A stretch of DNA of 64,000 bases from the NCBI GenBank assembly GCA_963932145.1, contig OZ010599.1, positions 43,424,298 to 43,488,297 of the forward strand, in the 5' to 3' direction. This document shows, piece by piece, positions 1-10,689 of this stretch. The DNA is from Acanthosepion lycidas (taxonomy: Eukaryota > Mollusca > Cephalopoda > Sepiida > Sepiidae). Below the pieces are notes generated by a model that was not told the DNA's origin, ran no database searches, and was given only the letters and a program-made list of their open reading frames with translations. The position numbers and the translations under genes were made by a program. Position 1 is the first letter of the stretch, and the number at the start of each line of letters is the position of its first letter.

Positions 1-957
1 ATGTTAGTTATAGATTTTTTGTGCTAGCTAAACACATTCCAGGCTCCAGACGCAAGTTTTACAATAATTGCTTCTGATTGGCCAATATATCTCAAAGTAA
101 TAACAATGCCTACGCACACGTGTTTAAACACAAAATACCGCCAAAAATCTTGAAATGTGTTCGCGAGCCACACACGTGACCAGGAATGTAAATAAATACG
201 ATGCACGAACACAAGTTTACCAGTGAGCTTCGTGATGGATAACCAATTGCTAAACTACTCCACGTCACTCATACTTTTGAAGTTACAAAGTTAAATTTAT
301 TTAACACGAAACAACTCCAATACACTCACTCACCAACCTCTGAAATCACTCCTGAATTTTTACCAATTTTAGAACTCACAATTCCAAACTTTATTCTTCT
401 AAATTACAAGTTCAATATTACTTCTTCTTAATATGAACTCCGGTACAACTATTACCAAATCAAAGGGACACGACTCTGTCCTACCTTTTCAGTTCACATG
501 CTTGTACATCAAACATTAATAAATCTAATTGTTATCCTGTTGAGTTTTGTATCTTATTCCATGTATGAATATAGAGATTTAAATGATAGTGGAAATCGTT
601 AATTATCATGCAGCATATTCTCAACAAGTATTTACCCATTATAATTACCACATCCACTACAAACTGTTTCCTTACATTTTTATCTCTTAGGATGCTCTAT
701 TTTTAGGATATTCTATCTCTTGGGATATTCATCACGTAAGACATTCTATTTAAACTTGAACTCTTGAACCTTGAACCTTGAACTTGCACTTTATGCTTCT
801 GTATTATTATATTATCATATATAAAGATTTATTTTGTAATTTTCAACACCCTGTACATTTTCTTTTAATCATTACACAAGGCTAACATATACCTAAACCA
901 AATATAGCAATATATGGTGGGAATGGATATTGTCATAAGATAACCTCCACAAAACTG
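1..957. other. AT-rich DNA, nothing recognised
   Basis: No conserved coding frame, structural RNA or clear repeat is visible. Open frames are short and of low-complexity composition. Near 760-786 there is only a short stutter of CTTGAAC-type words. Confidence 0.6.
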
Positions 958-1105
958 CCATACTACTTCAAATAAAAGTTTAAGAAGGAAACTCCCATCA
1001 ATAACAGAAGGAGCAATAACAGCTACTGGACTTCAGAAACCTATTTTTCTTAAAGATTGTTTTAAGGGAAAGATTTTATTAATTTCAATTAGTACCAAAG
1101 AACTA
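958..1105 (+). mobile_element. 3' end of an RTE-like LINE (family C), remnant
   Basis: This stretch matches, with scattered differences, the end of the RT-containing copy at 45580-46300 and two fragments at 20460-21085. Shared words include TACTTCAAATAAAAG, a GGAAAC-CCCA block, CAGCTACTGGACTT and GAAACCTATTTT. In the 45.6-kb copy this segment follows RT C-terminal coding sequence, so it is the end of the same non-LTR element. It is too short and broken to encode anything. Confidence 0.55.
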
Positions 1106-1871
1106 TCAAAGCATTTTTTAAATTTTAACATTGAAAACAGAAAGAAAATATGCCGTATTTTGGCATATTTATGTTTATTTTATTTTAAGAAAAGTAAAAA
1201 AAAAAAATGATATAAGTACAAAAAAAGCTTTGTGTAGTTTATGGAGAAGGTACTGAGAATAACAACATGTCAAAAGTGGTTTGCAAATTTTCATGCAGGA
1301 AATGTCTGACAAACAATGTCCTATGGTTAGGGAAACCAATTGAGGTTAACAGTAATCAAATCAAATTATTAATTGAGAATAATTAATGCTATACAATGGA
1401 CAAAGTAGCCAGTATATTTCACATCACACTTTAAAAATTATTTTCTTTGAGAGTGGGCTCTCACTTAATTAAAGCTCCCCAAAAAACAAACTAAAAAACT
1501 ACTGACCCATATTTCTGTAGTATTCACTACTTAAACATAATGAAAAATGTTCTCTTTAAAACAAACTGTGCTAAATAATGAAAACTGGATACTTTACAAC
1601 AATGTGAAATACAAGAGAAATTTATAAAGTTGAATTGGCAGCTGAGCTAAAAAAATAACCTACAGTCTATTATTAACTGGACAAGAAATGACTTGTTAAT
1701 TTGAAAGCATTGGAAACTAAACTACTCTCTTTATACTCATCTTAGATAATCTTTTCTTGCATTTCATCAGTATAGCTGATGCTAACCTCCAGAAGAGTAA
1801 GTCATTGTATCTTTTTGGTTTATCTTTTCCACTGATATGAATTGGAATGGTTATATCAAATCAATTGCTAA
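1106..1871. other. AT-rich DNA, nothing recognised
   Basis: Homopolymer-rich sequence with an A-run near 1197-1207. No coding or repeat signature could be supported. Confidence 0.55.
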
Positions 1872-1944
1872 AAAAATTGCTAAAAATAAAGAAAAAAAGA
1901 AATAAAGCAAATTTTAGGTTCTTAAGTTTAATATTTTTTTTAAA
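1872..1944 (+). repeat. Dispersed repeat R1, left fragment
   Basis: An A-rich block followed by TTTTAGGTTCTTAAGTTTAAT matches the starts of two better preserved R1 copies at 48379 and 48820. The expected continuation is absent here; a 43-bp minisatellite follows, and the right half of R1 resumes near 2395. This suggests R1 was interrupted or expanded internally. Confidence 0.45.
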
Positions 1945-2072
1945 TGCATCCTCACAAATGAAATTCTTGGAACCAAACTATGTCAATTGCATCCTCACAA
2001 ATGAAATTCTTGGAACCAAACCATGTCAATTGCATCCTCACAAATGAAATTCTCGGAACCAAACCAAGTAAG
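1945..2072. repeat. 43-bp minisatellite, about 3 units
   Basis: Three tandem 43-bp units begin at 1945, 1988 and 2031, each opening TGCATCCTCACAAATGAAAT. The first two differ at one base (ACTATG against ACCATG). The third diverges at its end into an AAGTAAGT stutter. The unit length is not a multiple of three, so open frames across it are not meaningful. Confidence 0.9.
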
Positions 2073-2394
2073 TAAAGTAAGCAAAGTAAGCACTGGCTTT
2101 TAAACAAAGGAGACACTGAGAACATTTTTACAAACACCATATCAATATTCTGTAATTCACATCACAAAAAGAAAATACAAATTTTTGCTATTTATGTTAA
2201 CATGTGTCTCAAGTTTTTATTGTTTATATTATTGTTGTACGTTTTAATTAATTTAGTTTTCAAAATAAAAAAAGAGATAAGGATTCCTCGTACACTACAA
2301 ATACATATAACAACAGGGTAATTATTTAACAACACTCAAATAATATCAAGTCAGGATTACTACTACATGAACTCTAAATTAGCTACCCTGTTAC

Positions 2395-2535
2395 AACTTT
2401 GATAAGTAGGCATATAGATATAGAACTGTCATTGGTTTGTTCTTCCAGATTTATTTGCAGGCAAATACTCCAAGAAATAATGTAACCTCATGAATTATAG
2501 AAAATAGTAACTTCATGAATCCTGGAGTTGGAAGG
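2395..2535 (+). repeat. Dispersed repeat R1, right fragment
   Basis: It shares TTGGTTTGTTCTTCCA, ATTTATTT-CAGG-AAATACT and ACTTCATGAATCCT with the copies at 48560-48640 and 48985-49070. Together with 1872-1944 it gives a third R1 copy in this window. R1 class is unknown; no terminal repeats or coding are visible. Confidence 0.5.
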
Positions 2536-3625
2536 AAACCATAACAGAAACAAATTAATCTTTGGAAACAGAAGAGCAGAAAAGTTGTAAATGTTAAGAA
2601 CTTCAAGAAGTGAATAAAATAAGTAATGGATACATTACAGTAAATGTATCAAAAATATCTTTCTATCGTAATCTTTTGTGTGTTCTGCAAATAAATAGAA
2701 ACAAGGAATTAAAGAACGATTTAGGTAATTAAATTTAAACAAGTCCAATTCCAGAATGAAAGAAATAAAAATAGCAGTCAAATTATTACATTTCCTAGGT
2801 TTGAAAATGCATCTTTTATTTAGATATTTGTTACTGAAGATTAACATTGATATTTTGAAATCTTCTGCTGTCTTCAGTGAAACCAAAGAAAAGGGTGAAA
2901 ATTTAATGTAAATTAAACTGAAAAAATAATATCAAAACAAAAACAAAAATAAGACAATTCAAAGAAAGGTAATCAAATTACTACATGTGAGGAACTTGCC
3001 TCAGGAACACTTGTCCATTTTGATTACATTTGCTTCAAAATAATTCTCCACACATTACCTAACTGACCAGATTATTATCATAGTCAGTAACATTTTCTAA
3101 AATGGGTTTTCAATGTAAAATTGGAGGAAATAAATAAAAACAAGATTAAATTCTTACATTGGTTACACAACACCCACATTCTCTCATAGTTTAACTTGTT
3201 ACTTATTGAAACATTCATACACATATCATTCATCACATCACAGTCAAACTTATGTATAATGTGACTTGGCTATAAATGCAACCCCATGTTTCTGAAGCTA
3301 AAAGTAGGGAATACATTGAGTATCATACGGCCCTGTAGTATAGCCATCTGTATATAATTTTTTTTTAAAGTTTTACTATATTAACCATTAAATCTCAATG
3401 TTGTACATATATTTCACTAAAATATTTAATTTTTCATGATATTAAAGGATAGAAATGCCCCGGATGTTTAGCCATTAAAATGTTTCTTTTAATTTCTGTT
3501 TCAAAACTTATTTTCAAAGGGGAAAGGTGCTAACGAGACATACCTGGTAATAGATTTTAAGGTGTTAATTAATCTATTATACTTTTCTGTTTAATATAAC
3601 TTTATCATATTTCTATATCATATTT
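2536..3625. other. AT-rich DNA, nothing recognised
   Basis: No convincing coding similarity, repeat or RNA gene is visible in this kilobase of AT-rich sequence. Confidence 0.55.
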
Positions 3626-3629
3626 CAGA

Positions 3630-5215
3630 GCCTTCTCAATGGTCATGTTACCATGCAGGAAGACCTCCTGCAAAACACCCCCAAATCCCTACCCAGCATA
3701 TTGGATGTTACTTCCCCACAACCATCCACAAATTGGAAGAAACACCCTACTTTATGAAATCTGGAAAAGCTCCCAGAATCAAAAATGTACCCCTGGAATT
3801 TTTCTCCCATGGTGGCTAATGCTCCTGATACAAAAAATCTGGGAAGATAAAGTAGTTCCTTAGGACTTTAAAAATGTTAACATTGTGACAATGATAAAAA
3901 AAAAAGACTGCTCTCTCTGTAGAAGCTATCATGACATCCTCCTAAACATCACTGGAAGATCTTTGTGCAAAAACTACTGAATTGACTCTTCCTCATGGCA
4001 GAAAAGATCCTTCCAGAATCCCAATGTGGTTTCCAGCCTTTGGGGAGCACTGCCAGCATGGTCTTTTGTGTGTGGCAGCTCCAGGAGAAGAGTTGAAGGA
4101 CTCCAGAAGGCCTTTGACAAAGTTCCATGACCAGCAATAATGGGCCACTCTTGCCCGCTTTGGCTCCCCATATGCTCCAGGATGGAATGGAGGCCTGGAT
4201 GAACCCATTTTCAATCACTGTTGGCCTTAAAAAAGGCTGTGTGTTAGCTCTGACATTCTCTTGTACCTTTTTGCCATGATCAATGAGATCCTCCCAGGCA
4301 GCACTGGCATTGACATCCAATGCAGATTCAATGGTGGACTTTTCAGCCTCACCCAACTTTGTTCTCACACAAAAAAATACCACCACCCACATGCAAGAAC
4401 TTCAGTGATATGATGACAATGCAATTGCTGACCAGACTTCCATTAACCTCTAGAGATTGGCAAACCTGTATAATGAGGCCTACAAACACTTCAGGATGCA
4501 GGTCAATGTCAAAAACTGAATTCCTCATCCAGCCAACCCTGGACAAGCAACACGGTATATGAACATCAATATCGATGGACAGCCTGTAGGAGTCATTGAT
4601 AAATTTCTCCATTTTGTCAGCATTATCTTGATTAATTTCACCTGTGAAAAAGACCTTGACAACAAGATTAAAGTGGATCATATTGTATACAGAACGCTCT
4701 CACACCAGGTCTTCAGCACTCATGGTCTCACCATGAGAAAAAAATTGTGGTCATCAAGACCATGGTCCTCTCCACCCTTCTGTATGCTTGTGAGCCATGG
4801 ACTTTGTATTATAGGGACATCATGTGTCTAGAGCAGTTCCAGCAAATGAAGCTCAAAAGAATTCTTCACATCAGTTGGGAGGACCACATCAACAAGACTG
4901 AGGTCCTCTCTTGAATATCTCTCCCCAGCATCAAGGCTACCATCCTTCAAAATCACTGCAGGTCATGTCTCCAGAATACATCCCACTCAACTCCCACATA
5001 TCATCCTGTTTGGAGAACTTGCCAGTGGCAAGAGGTTATGCTCAAAATAACACAAGGAAAGGCTACACAGAGGCCTAAAACAACACTTCAAGAATCTCTT
5101 GAAGACATTCCTGATACAGGCCAACATCAACCCTGAGACCTGGGAAAGCATTGCTGCAAATTGGCCTTCATGGTGTAGGACCATTCAGGATGGGAACAAG
5201 ACTTTTGAGTCCAAC
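3630..5215 (+). pseudogene. Decayed non-LTR retrotransposon RT (endonuclease-RT family)
   Basis: Translated in shifting plus-strand frames, this region reads through the reverse transcriptase of a widespread metazoan LINE. In order: a thumb-preceding block ending in a KNVNIVTMIKK-like segment (about 3860-3900); KIFVQKLLN with AEKILPESQCGFQP (3955-4040); a KAFDKVP block (4105-4130); PFSITVGLKKGCVLAL (4205-4250); a YDD catalytic core at 4409-4417; NIDGQPVGVIDKF (4565-4605); a YACEPWTLYYRDI-like block (4780-4830); and RILHISWEDHINKTEVLS (4855-4915). The C-terminal tail with KATQRPKTTLQESLEDI follows (5060-5110). The YDD codons are preceded by a stop, and several frameshifts break the frame. No endonuclease domain precedes it, so the copy is 5'-truncated. 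The block order makes family assignment secure; the exact clade is not resolved. Confidence 0.85.
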
Positions 5216-5340
5216 TGTCAGCATGAAGAGGATTCTGTGACATTCTGTTAGGAGAGCTCGACTCTCTCAGCCACATCCACCCTTAACACTTCTCTGTGAC
5301 TCCTGCTCATGTCTCTTCTGGAGTCGACTGGGTCTTCCCA

Positions 5341-5373
5341 GCCATCTCTTCCACCACCACCACCACCACCAGG
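5341..5373. repeat. (CCA)n microsatellite
   Basis: A run of CCA trinucleotides follows the LINE remnant. It may be part of the element's simple-repeat tail or an independent expansion. Confidence 0.75.
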
Positions 5374-5548
5374 GGAGAAAAGGGAATAAGGAGATTGAAT
5401 GATGATCCTGATGCATGGATGCAAGTGGGTGCAGACTGGATATATTAATAAACAATGAAAATAAAAGAAATATTGTCTTTCATCAAAAATGGAGAGAGAA
5501 AACTTTATGAAAAAGACAAAAATAAAAATAGAAACAATTTCTTGTGTG

Positions 5549-6060
5549 CAAAATTGAGTGTATTTGCAATCCTGCTGTTACAAATAAGATTTTTTTTTAA
5601 GCTGAGCAAAAATTTCCAAAAACGTGTACTTGTGTATAATATGCCACTCCCTGCCCCTGATTTTTGCTTTTAATTTTTGGTCAAAATTTCTCATATAATG
5701 TACAAGAAAATACAATACACCTTTACGTTTATTCACATCTTTGTTGTAACATGGCAGATCTTGTGTATTCCCTTTATTCATTTTTTAATCAATTTCAGTT
5801 AATTTCCTGTTGTTGAGACAAAAGATAGTCAATTATGCTGATTCCCAAAGAACAAATATTACCAACATATGAAATACCTTTTGTAAACAATTGTTATCAA
5901 TGCCTGTCTACTTTGTGTTAACTGAGTGTATTTGCAAGCTTGATGTTTCAAATAAGAGATTAGTAAAAATTTCCAAAAATGTGTACTTGTGTATAGTACA
6001 CTTTATAGCCTTTAGTTTTCATTCAAAATTTCTTGTATTATGCAGAAGAAAATACTGCAG
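5549..6060. repeat. Diverged direct repeat pair, about 367 bp apart
   Basis: The segment 5549-5715 is repeated at 5917-6056. Shared words are GAGTGTATTTGCAA, CAAATAAGA, AAAAATTTCCAAAAA, GTGTACTTGTGTATA and TCAAAATTTCT, ending in AGAAAATAC. No coding is evident. This could be two copies of one dispersed repeat or an old tandem duplication. Confidence 0.6.
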
Positions 6061-6249
6061 ATAATACTAAAATACTACACAGCATTCACTCTAAAGAAAG
6101 ATCCAAACACTCAAAGTTAACATCATACAAAAGCATAAACCATATTAAACAAAATATCTTTCCTCAGGCGTAATCATGGTTTTGTGAACACTAACAGACT
6201 ATTCTTTTGAAAATCTTTTTTTTTTTTACAGTAAGGTTCACCCTGTTCA

Positions 6250-6512
6250 AGGTCACCCAAGGTAGAGGGTTACATTAAGGGGGGTACTTTATATGGATAG
6301 GAGGGAAGATAATGGTTAACTCTAAACTTGAACAGGTTAAGATTGTAGTGATCAGGGAAACATCCTCTTGGGAGTCTGTTTGCAGGACAAAGCTGTTTGA
6401 GTGAAACTTATTTCTCACTGATGGAATACGGATGGAATGTGGGTGGTTTGCTACTATGTGAGTGGCATGGCAGGTCCTCACCATGAAAGTTAGACTTGGT
6501 GGAACCAATGAA
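6250..6512 (-). pseudogene. Jockey-like LINE RT C-terminus, remnant
   Basis: The minus strand encodes LVPPSLTFMVRTCHATHIV, then NHPHSIRIPSVRNKFHSNSF, and further on ITTILTCSSLELTIIFPPI-like sequence. This is the same C-terminal tail as the longer plus-strand jockey-like copy at 54780-56060 (HSLVPSFLTFMAKTHCVTHI, then ENHLNYACIP). The ALWNRLP block normally following FFPRT is deleted or shifted. No RT catalytic core is retained, so this is a 5'-truncated, decayed insertion. Confidence 0.75.
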
Positions 6513-6864
6513 TTGTTAGGAACAAAGGAAAGAGTGTTAAACTGTTATATAATATCTAATCAGAACATCTAACAGATGAAGAGGAGACTTGAAATGATAT
6601 AGATGTGGTTCTACCAATGAATGCAAAGTATTAAGAGATAGAAACAAATGCTGTTAGGAACAAAGAAAAGTGTGCTAAACTGTTATATAATATTGAATTT
6701 CCTATATAGCAATGAATGCTATAAGCTACAGAATCTTGAAGCAACAGAAATGGTGTTCTACAGAAGGATGCTGAGGATACCATGGACTAAACATATGAGA
6801 AATGTTGAAGTTTTAAGGAAAATGGAAACAAAAAGGAAACTTATATTTAACATCAGGAAGAGAT
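6513..6864 (+). pseudogene. RTE-like LINE RT C-terminus, first part (host of insertion)
   Basis: Plus-strand translation gives LGTKKSVLNCYII, EATEMVFYRRMLRIPWTKH and RNVEVLRKMETKRKLIFNI. This is the conserved C-terminal block that follows the RT core in one abundant LINE family; the homologous copy at 18640-19335 has RLLRIPWLGHVTNKEILEKM. A 40-bp segment near 6513-6553 recurs at 6651-6693, a small internal duplication (GKERVLNCYII against KKSVLNCYII). The reading frame stops at 6864 because an inverted-repeat element is inserted, and it resumes at 7210. Confidence 0.8.
6852..6864. repeat. Target-site duplication, left copy
   Basis: The 13-bp ATCAGGAAGAGAT is identical to 7210-7222 and brackets the inserted element. 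Removing the insert and one copy restores the host frame as NIRKRYLKFLLHIMRK. Confidence 0.85.
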
Positions 6865-7209
6865 TATTTACATTATTCGGACTATTGTCCTCATCTTTGT
6901 CACCATATTTATCACAACGTTTCGGCCGTTGTATGCTTCGGCCTTCTTCAGGTGGTTGGAATTTCGAACTGAACCCTTTATTTCGCTCACTGGGGTAGAC
7001 TGTTCTAGTTCCACGTGCCATTCTTGATGGATGTCAGTTTCAGGAAGATGGATGAAAGGGTTCAGTTCAAAATTCCAACCACCTGAAGAAGGCCGGAGCA
7101 TACAACGGCCGAAATGTTGTGATAAATATGGCGACAAAGATGAGGACAATAGTCCGAATAATGTAAATAATGTACATAATAGCTCATCTCAGAAATATAG
7201 ACAGACTCA
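6865..7209. mobile_element. Penelope-like inverted-repeat insertion (345 bp)
   Basis: A 345-bp insertion is bounded by the 13-bp duplication. It contains two copies of one sequence in opposite orientation: left arm 6865-6979 (minus sense) and right arm 7055-7171 (plus sense), separated by about 75 bp. Each arm carries CTGAAGAA, GGCCG, a 10-nt loop, CGGCC, then GAAA. That is a hairpin flanked by half-motifs resembling the hammerhead-ribozyme core. A third, diverged copy lies at 53972-54145. Head-to-head terminal repeats with hammerhead-like motifs are typical of Penelope-like retroelements, so that assignment is proposed by analogy; no RT or GIY-YIG coding is present. Confidence 0.6.
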
Positions 7210-7455
7210 ATCAGGAAGAGATATTTGAAATTTCTATTGCACATAATGAGGAAAGAGGGCCTGGAATATCTGATACTCACAGGACAGATTGAAAATAAGA
7301 GGAACATGCATAACATGTGGAACAAGGTTTAAGAGAAATAACAAAATGACAAAATTTATTACAAAATTGTGGTGCGCCATGCTCAGATATATCATGAAGG
7401 TACAAAGACAACAAAAAGACCAATATAAGGTGTTCTCAAGCTTTTCCAACTGCTA
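7210..7455 (+). pseudogene. RTE-like LINE RT C-terminus, second part
   Basis: Immediately after the right target-site copy (7210-7222) the host LINE frame continues: KRYLKFLLHIMRKEGLEYL, ILTGQIENKR, then a frameshifted segment with CGTRFKRNNK. This matches the tail of the copy at 19110-19330 (RELKILGHIIRKE-like, with TGQIE). It ends near AAAGACCAATATAAGG without a recognisable 3' terminus. Confidence 0.75.
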
Positions 7456-7589
7456 AGCTCTAGGCTCCAAAGCAGTATCTCTAACACCATCCTACATCCA
7501 TATGAAGACACTTCTTTGTTGGTATTATGAGGCATACTGTAAATTTAAAGTAACTTTTTGTATTAATCTAATACTGTAAGCACATGTAT

Positions 7590-7705
7590 TCATTTCACAG
7601 GGCATATTGAAGACAAAAGAGATAGAGGAAATCAATGCATAACCTAACTAATGAGATTAAGTAAATGTTTAGCAGAACAGGGTTTAGGAGAGATATGAAG
7701 CTTTT
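7590..7705 (+). mobile_element. RTE-like LINE 3' fragment
   Basis: GGGCATATTGAAGACAAAAG, then a segment with GAGGAAATCAATGCATAACC and a GAGATTAAGTAAATG block, matches the coding end (GHIEDKR, QCIT) of the RTE-like family. The same words occur at 19178-19220 and 29998-30030. It is a short remnant. Confidence 0.6.
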
Positions 7706-7929
7706 TGTAAATTATTTGTATCGTTTGTCCTAACTTGCATCATTTCCTCTAAATCCACTCAATTTTTCAATGGCATATCTTAAATGAATAACTGATTCAT
7801 TTAAACAAGCTTTTGCTTATTTATTTAAAAACCGGTATTTCAAAAATCAATTTTGTCCTTGATAAACACCCCACAAAAAACAAAACATGATTGCTTTAGA
7901 ATGAAAACATTTAAGATCTCTTTTCTAAG

Positions 7930-8135
7930 ATGATTTTTCAGCTCAAATGATAACTTTTCAAGGAAACAGGGACAGAAGAAAACAATGTATAACCAGCTGA
8001 GCAAGCTTGAGTAAATGAATAGTGGAACATGGTTTAGGAGAGATAGCAAAAAGACAGATTTATTAAGAGCTACAAAGTACAGAAAATTGTAGAGAGCCAT
8101 GATCACCAATGTCCTAAGGGGTATGACACAGAAAA
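7930..8135 (+). pseudogene. RTE-like LINE RT C-terminal remnant
   Basis: The plus strand gives RDRRKQCITSLASLSKWIVEH-like residues, then a segment corresponding to RKLWRAMITNVLKG, with AGCAAGCTTGAGTAAATG and TTGTAGAGAGCCATGATCAC. It parallels the ends at 19178-19320 and 29998-30145. Frameshifts and stops are present. Confidence 0.7.
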
Positions 8136-8235
8136 AGTTCTAATCTAATTTCCTTAGAGTTATTTTATTTACTTTACAATTCTTTTTTTTTTTTTATTTA
8201 GAAATGAAATGTGAAAAATATTTTGATAAGCTCAA

Positions 8236-8440
8236 AACTATTACTTTATAGAACAGACTCCTGAGAAGATGCTTCCCTGGTCACTATGATCTTAACCACC
8301 TCAAGTCTAGGGTCAACCTTTATTTATCCTATATATCTTCATAATCTGCTTTTATTATTTTCTCCCTTTGTCCTTATATTCAATAACCTGCTATTGGTAG
8401 TGGCTCTAGGACCTTGTATTGGGCAAACAATAGTATCAAG
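8236..8440 (+). pseudogene. Jockey-like LINE RT C-terminus and 3' end
   Basis: Translation gives RRCFPGHYDLNHLKSRVNLY, then LSYISS followed by a stop. This matches the RGCFPDHYNLNLFKSRVNRY block that ends jockey-like RTs in this window. The 3' untranslated tail includes GGTGGCTCTAGGACCTTGTA-like sequence (here GTAGTGGCTCTAGGACC) and TTGGGC, which recurs at 31395-31418. Confidence 0.75.
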
Positions 8441-8795
8441 AATACTGCTTGCAATAAGATGTTTCTGCAAGAGGATTAATGATAATAATTCTACATTTAT
8501 GACATAGTGTTGTTTTTTTTTTACTGTATTTTATCTTTAATTGCAGATTTTATATTTAACAATGATAAAGTGCATAATAAATATTATTTGAAACAAATGT
8601 CAACCTGTCTAGTAAATCAGTGTAAGCAATCTTAGCTTTTCATTAGGTGTGGTGATTTCAAGAAATACGTAAAATGTTCAATAAGATGTATAAAAGGCTA
8701 GGTAACTCAAAACATAAACATATTAATCAATCTGTTCAAATTCCTGGAAGTTTTGGGTAGCACCTCCTGTATACTCACCCACAAAATTCCTCCAC

Positions 8796-8800
<5 letters not shown>
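8441..8800. other. AT-rich DNA, nothing recognised
   Basis: No supported feature apart from a T-run near 8512-8521. Confidence 0.5.

Positions 8801-8836
<36 letters not shown>
8801..8836. repeat. (TA)n microsatellite
   Basis: Uninterrupted TA dinucleotides between CACCAACA and TGCAATACACC. Confidence 0.95.
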
Positions 8837-8838
<2 letters not shown>

Positions 8839-9599
8839 ATACACCCACCCTGATGCCAAGTCTGTAAACATATCGTCACTGACAGCAATTTCACACCCTC
8901 TGGCACTTACACAATGTTCAAACCACTGGCTCTGATTTGTGACAGTTCAAATCTTATATATTTCATTTTTGGCTACAAAAGCAAAAAAAAGAGGAATTAC
9001 ATTGCAGAAACAAGCACAGAATTACATCTTTGGTTCAATAACCATCAAAAAAACCACCAAAGACAACAACAACAATTTTCTTGTCGCTGCACACTTCAAC
9101 CAACCATTGCATAGCATTGATGACACCAGATGTGTTTTTTTAGTGTCTTCATTTAACAGCCAACAAGATGGAGATCAGAGTTGAAATATATTTTCAAAAT
9201 AAATCATACATTAAAGGATTAAACAGGGATGTGAGTTTACTCAGCTCTCTAACTAACAACAACATTGCCCAGAAGTGTGCGTCCCATTTTGTATATTCCT
9301 CATCTCATTGAAAAAGGACACAGGCATATCTGAAAATTCCAACAAAAATCTTTTTCTCTTTGTGCTTCAATTTAGTCAAAAGGCTAATGTATAATAAATA
9401 TCATCAATCTTTTGTACACACACACACACACACATAAAGACAGACACACACAAACACACACTTATATTTCTAAAGAAATAATGAACATTTTGAATCTGAA
9501 GCAGTTTTGGTTTTTCAAGAAAAACAATCAGAATGATAAGGTGTGCTTTCCTCAAAGGGGAAAAATATAGCCTTTCTGAACGGACATACTCTTTGAAGC
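8837..9599. other. AT-rich DNA with a short (CA)n
   Basis: A (CA)n-type tract at 9415-9434 and CAAACACACAC nearby are the only repeats seen. No coding similarity is supported. Confidence 0.5.
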
Positions 9600-9685
9600 C
9601 AAGTGGTAAAGCATGCTGGATCAAATGGTGGTTTTGCCTACAAAGGGGGATGCAAATTTGATCCCTACTGGGAGAACATTTTCTT
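9600..9685 (+). repeat. Possible tRNA-derived SINE fragment
   Basis: The stretch AAGTGGTAAAGCATG followed about 40 nt later by GCAAATTTGATCCCTA has the spacing of RNA polymerase III A and B boxes. The B box is degenerate (compare GGTTCGANTCC). No complete cloverleaf can be drawn, so this is tentative. Confidence 0.3.
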
Positions 9686-9865
9686 TATTAAGATTTCTTG
9701 AATGCACAAGACAATAGATGTAATAAACACAGTTAAAAACACAGTAAAAAAAATAAACAGGGCATCTATTCCCAACACAAGTATCCACTCTAATGATGTT
9801 TGTAGAAATACATATATATATATAATATGCATCAAGGAAACACTTAATGCATCATCGAAAACACA

Positions 9866-9925
9866 GTTATAAATTATAATTTATTTCCACAGGTAAGTTT
9901 TAACACCTGTCTCATCAGACCAAAA
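9866..9925 (-). ncRNA. Hammerhead-ribozyme-like motif (type I topology)
   Basis: On the minus strand, in order: CTGATGA (complement of 9912-9918), G, ACAGGT, a 10-nt loop, ACCTGT, G, GAAA (complement of 9884-9887). A hairpin ATAAATT/AATTTAT then ends in U, followed by A as the putative cleavage-site nucleotide. The strand then pairs ACTG with TGGT just upstream of CTGATGA. That is the hammerhead order: core, stem II, GAAA, stem III, cleavage site, stem I. Weak points are a G-G mismatch at the base of stem II and a stem I of only four pairs, two of them wobbles. Such motifs sit in the terminal repeats of Penelope-like elements. Activity is not implied. Confidence 0.45.
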
Positions 9926-9930
9926 TTACA

Positions 9931-10400
9931 AATAGTTTAAATTTAAATTTATCCAGAATATTTTAAAAAAACAAGATGACAGGAATTCTAGAAGCTTGTC
10001 CTAGAAAATCTCTTTATCCGGGAATATATAATATTGAAGACATATGTGGCGGAGTAGTGGGTTGTTAGCTTTCAGTCTGATTTTTGTGTGTGGTGGTTGG
10101 GAAAATATAGTAACAGTTAAAATATTAACACATACATACACATACATATATAAATTTTGGTTTAATAGCTGGATAGTTTTTTAAAATTTCATTATTCTAA
10201 TTTATTCTTCCAAATTAAAAAAAAACTAGCTAGCTATTAAAGCAAAGGAATGAGATCATATTTGAATGTTGTCATAAAAATAAATTTAAATTGTCTTATA
10301 AATAGAATTTTAGTCTATCTTATTTCATTTTCCCACATACAATTATTTTGCGTTAATTATTGAAAGTAATATAACTTGATATTTGTTTTCATATTTATGT
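9931..10400. other. AT-rich DNA, nothing recognised
   Basis: No coding or repeat structure beyond short A/T runs and a CATACATA stutter near 10131-10150. Confidence 0.5.
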
Positions 10401-10403
10401 ATT

Positions 10404-10578
10404 TAGGTGTATATATATGCAGGTGTATGTATATATATGCATGTATATATGTGTGTGTGAGTGTATATGTGTGTATGGATGTGTGTGTATGTGTTGGATT
10501 TTATAAATATGAAGATGAATGAGATATTGAATTTAAGATTTGGTGGGTGGCTGTAGTATATTATTTTCACTTCTCCCT

Positions 10579-10614
<36 letters not shown>

Positions 10615-10620
10615 TATATA
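10404..10620. repeat. (TG/TA)n low-complexity tract and (TA)n
   Basis: Imperfect GTGTATATATGCA-type repeats at 10404-10490 and a (TA)n array at 10582-10620 flank a short non-repetitive piece. Apparent reading frames here are only IYIYI and THTH repeats. Confidence 0.85.
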
Positions 10621-10689
10621 ATCTAGAATATATAGAGGCTAGAATCCCTCTAGGACAAATATAAGACCTGTCAAAGAAGTCAATGGCCA

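Noticed and set aside
24-212. 62-codon minus-strand frame at the window start
   Set aside because: No similarity or splice context and composition typical of random AT-rich DNA.
6919-6951. Fully functional hammerhead ribozyme in the 6.9-kb insertion
   Set aside because: Only the CTGAAGA and GAAA with stem II are seen, there is an extra A before stem II, and no valid cleavage site or stem III can be drawn.
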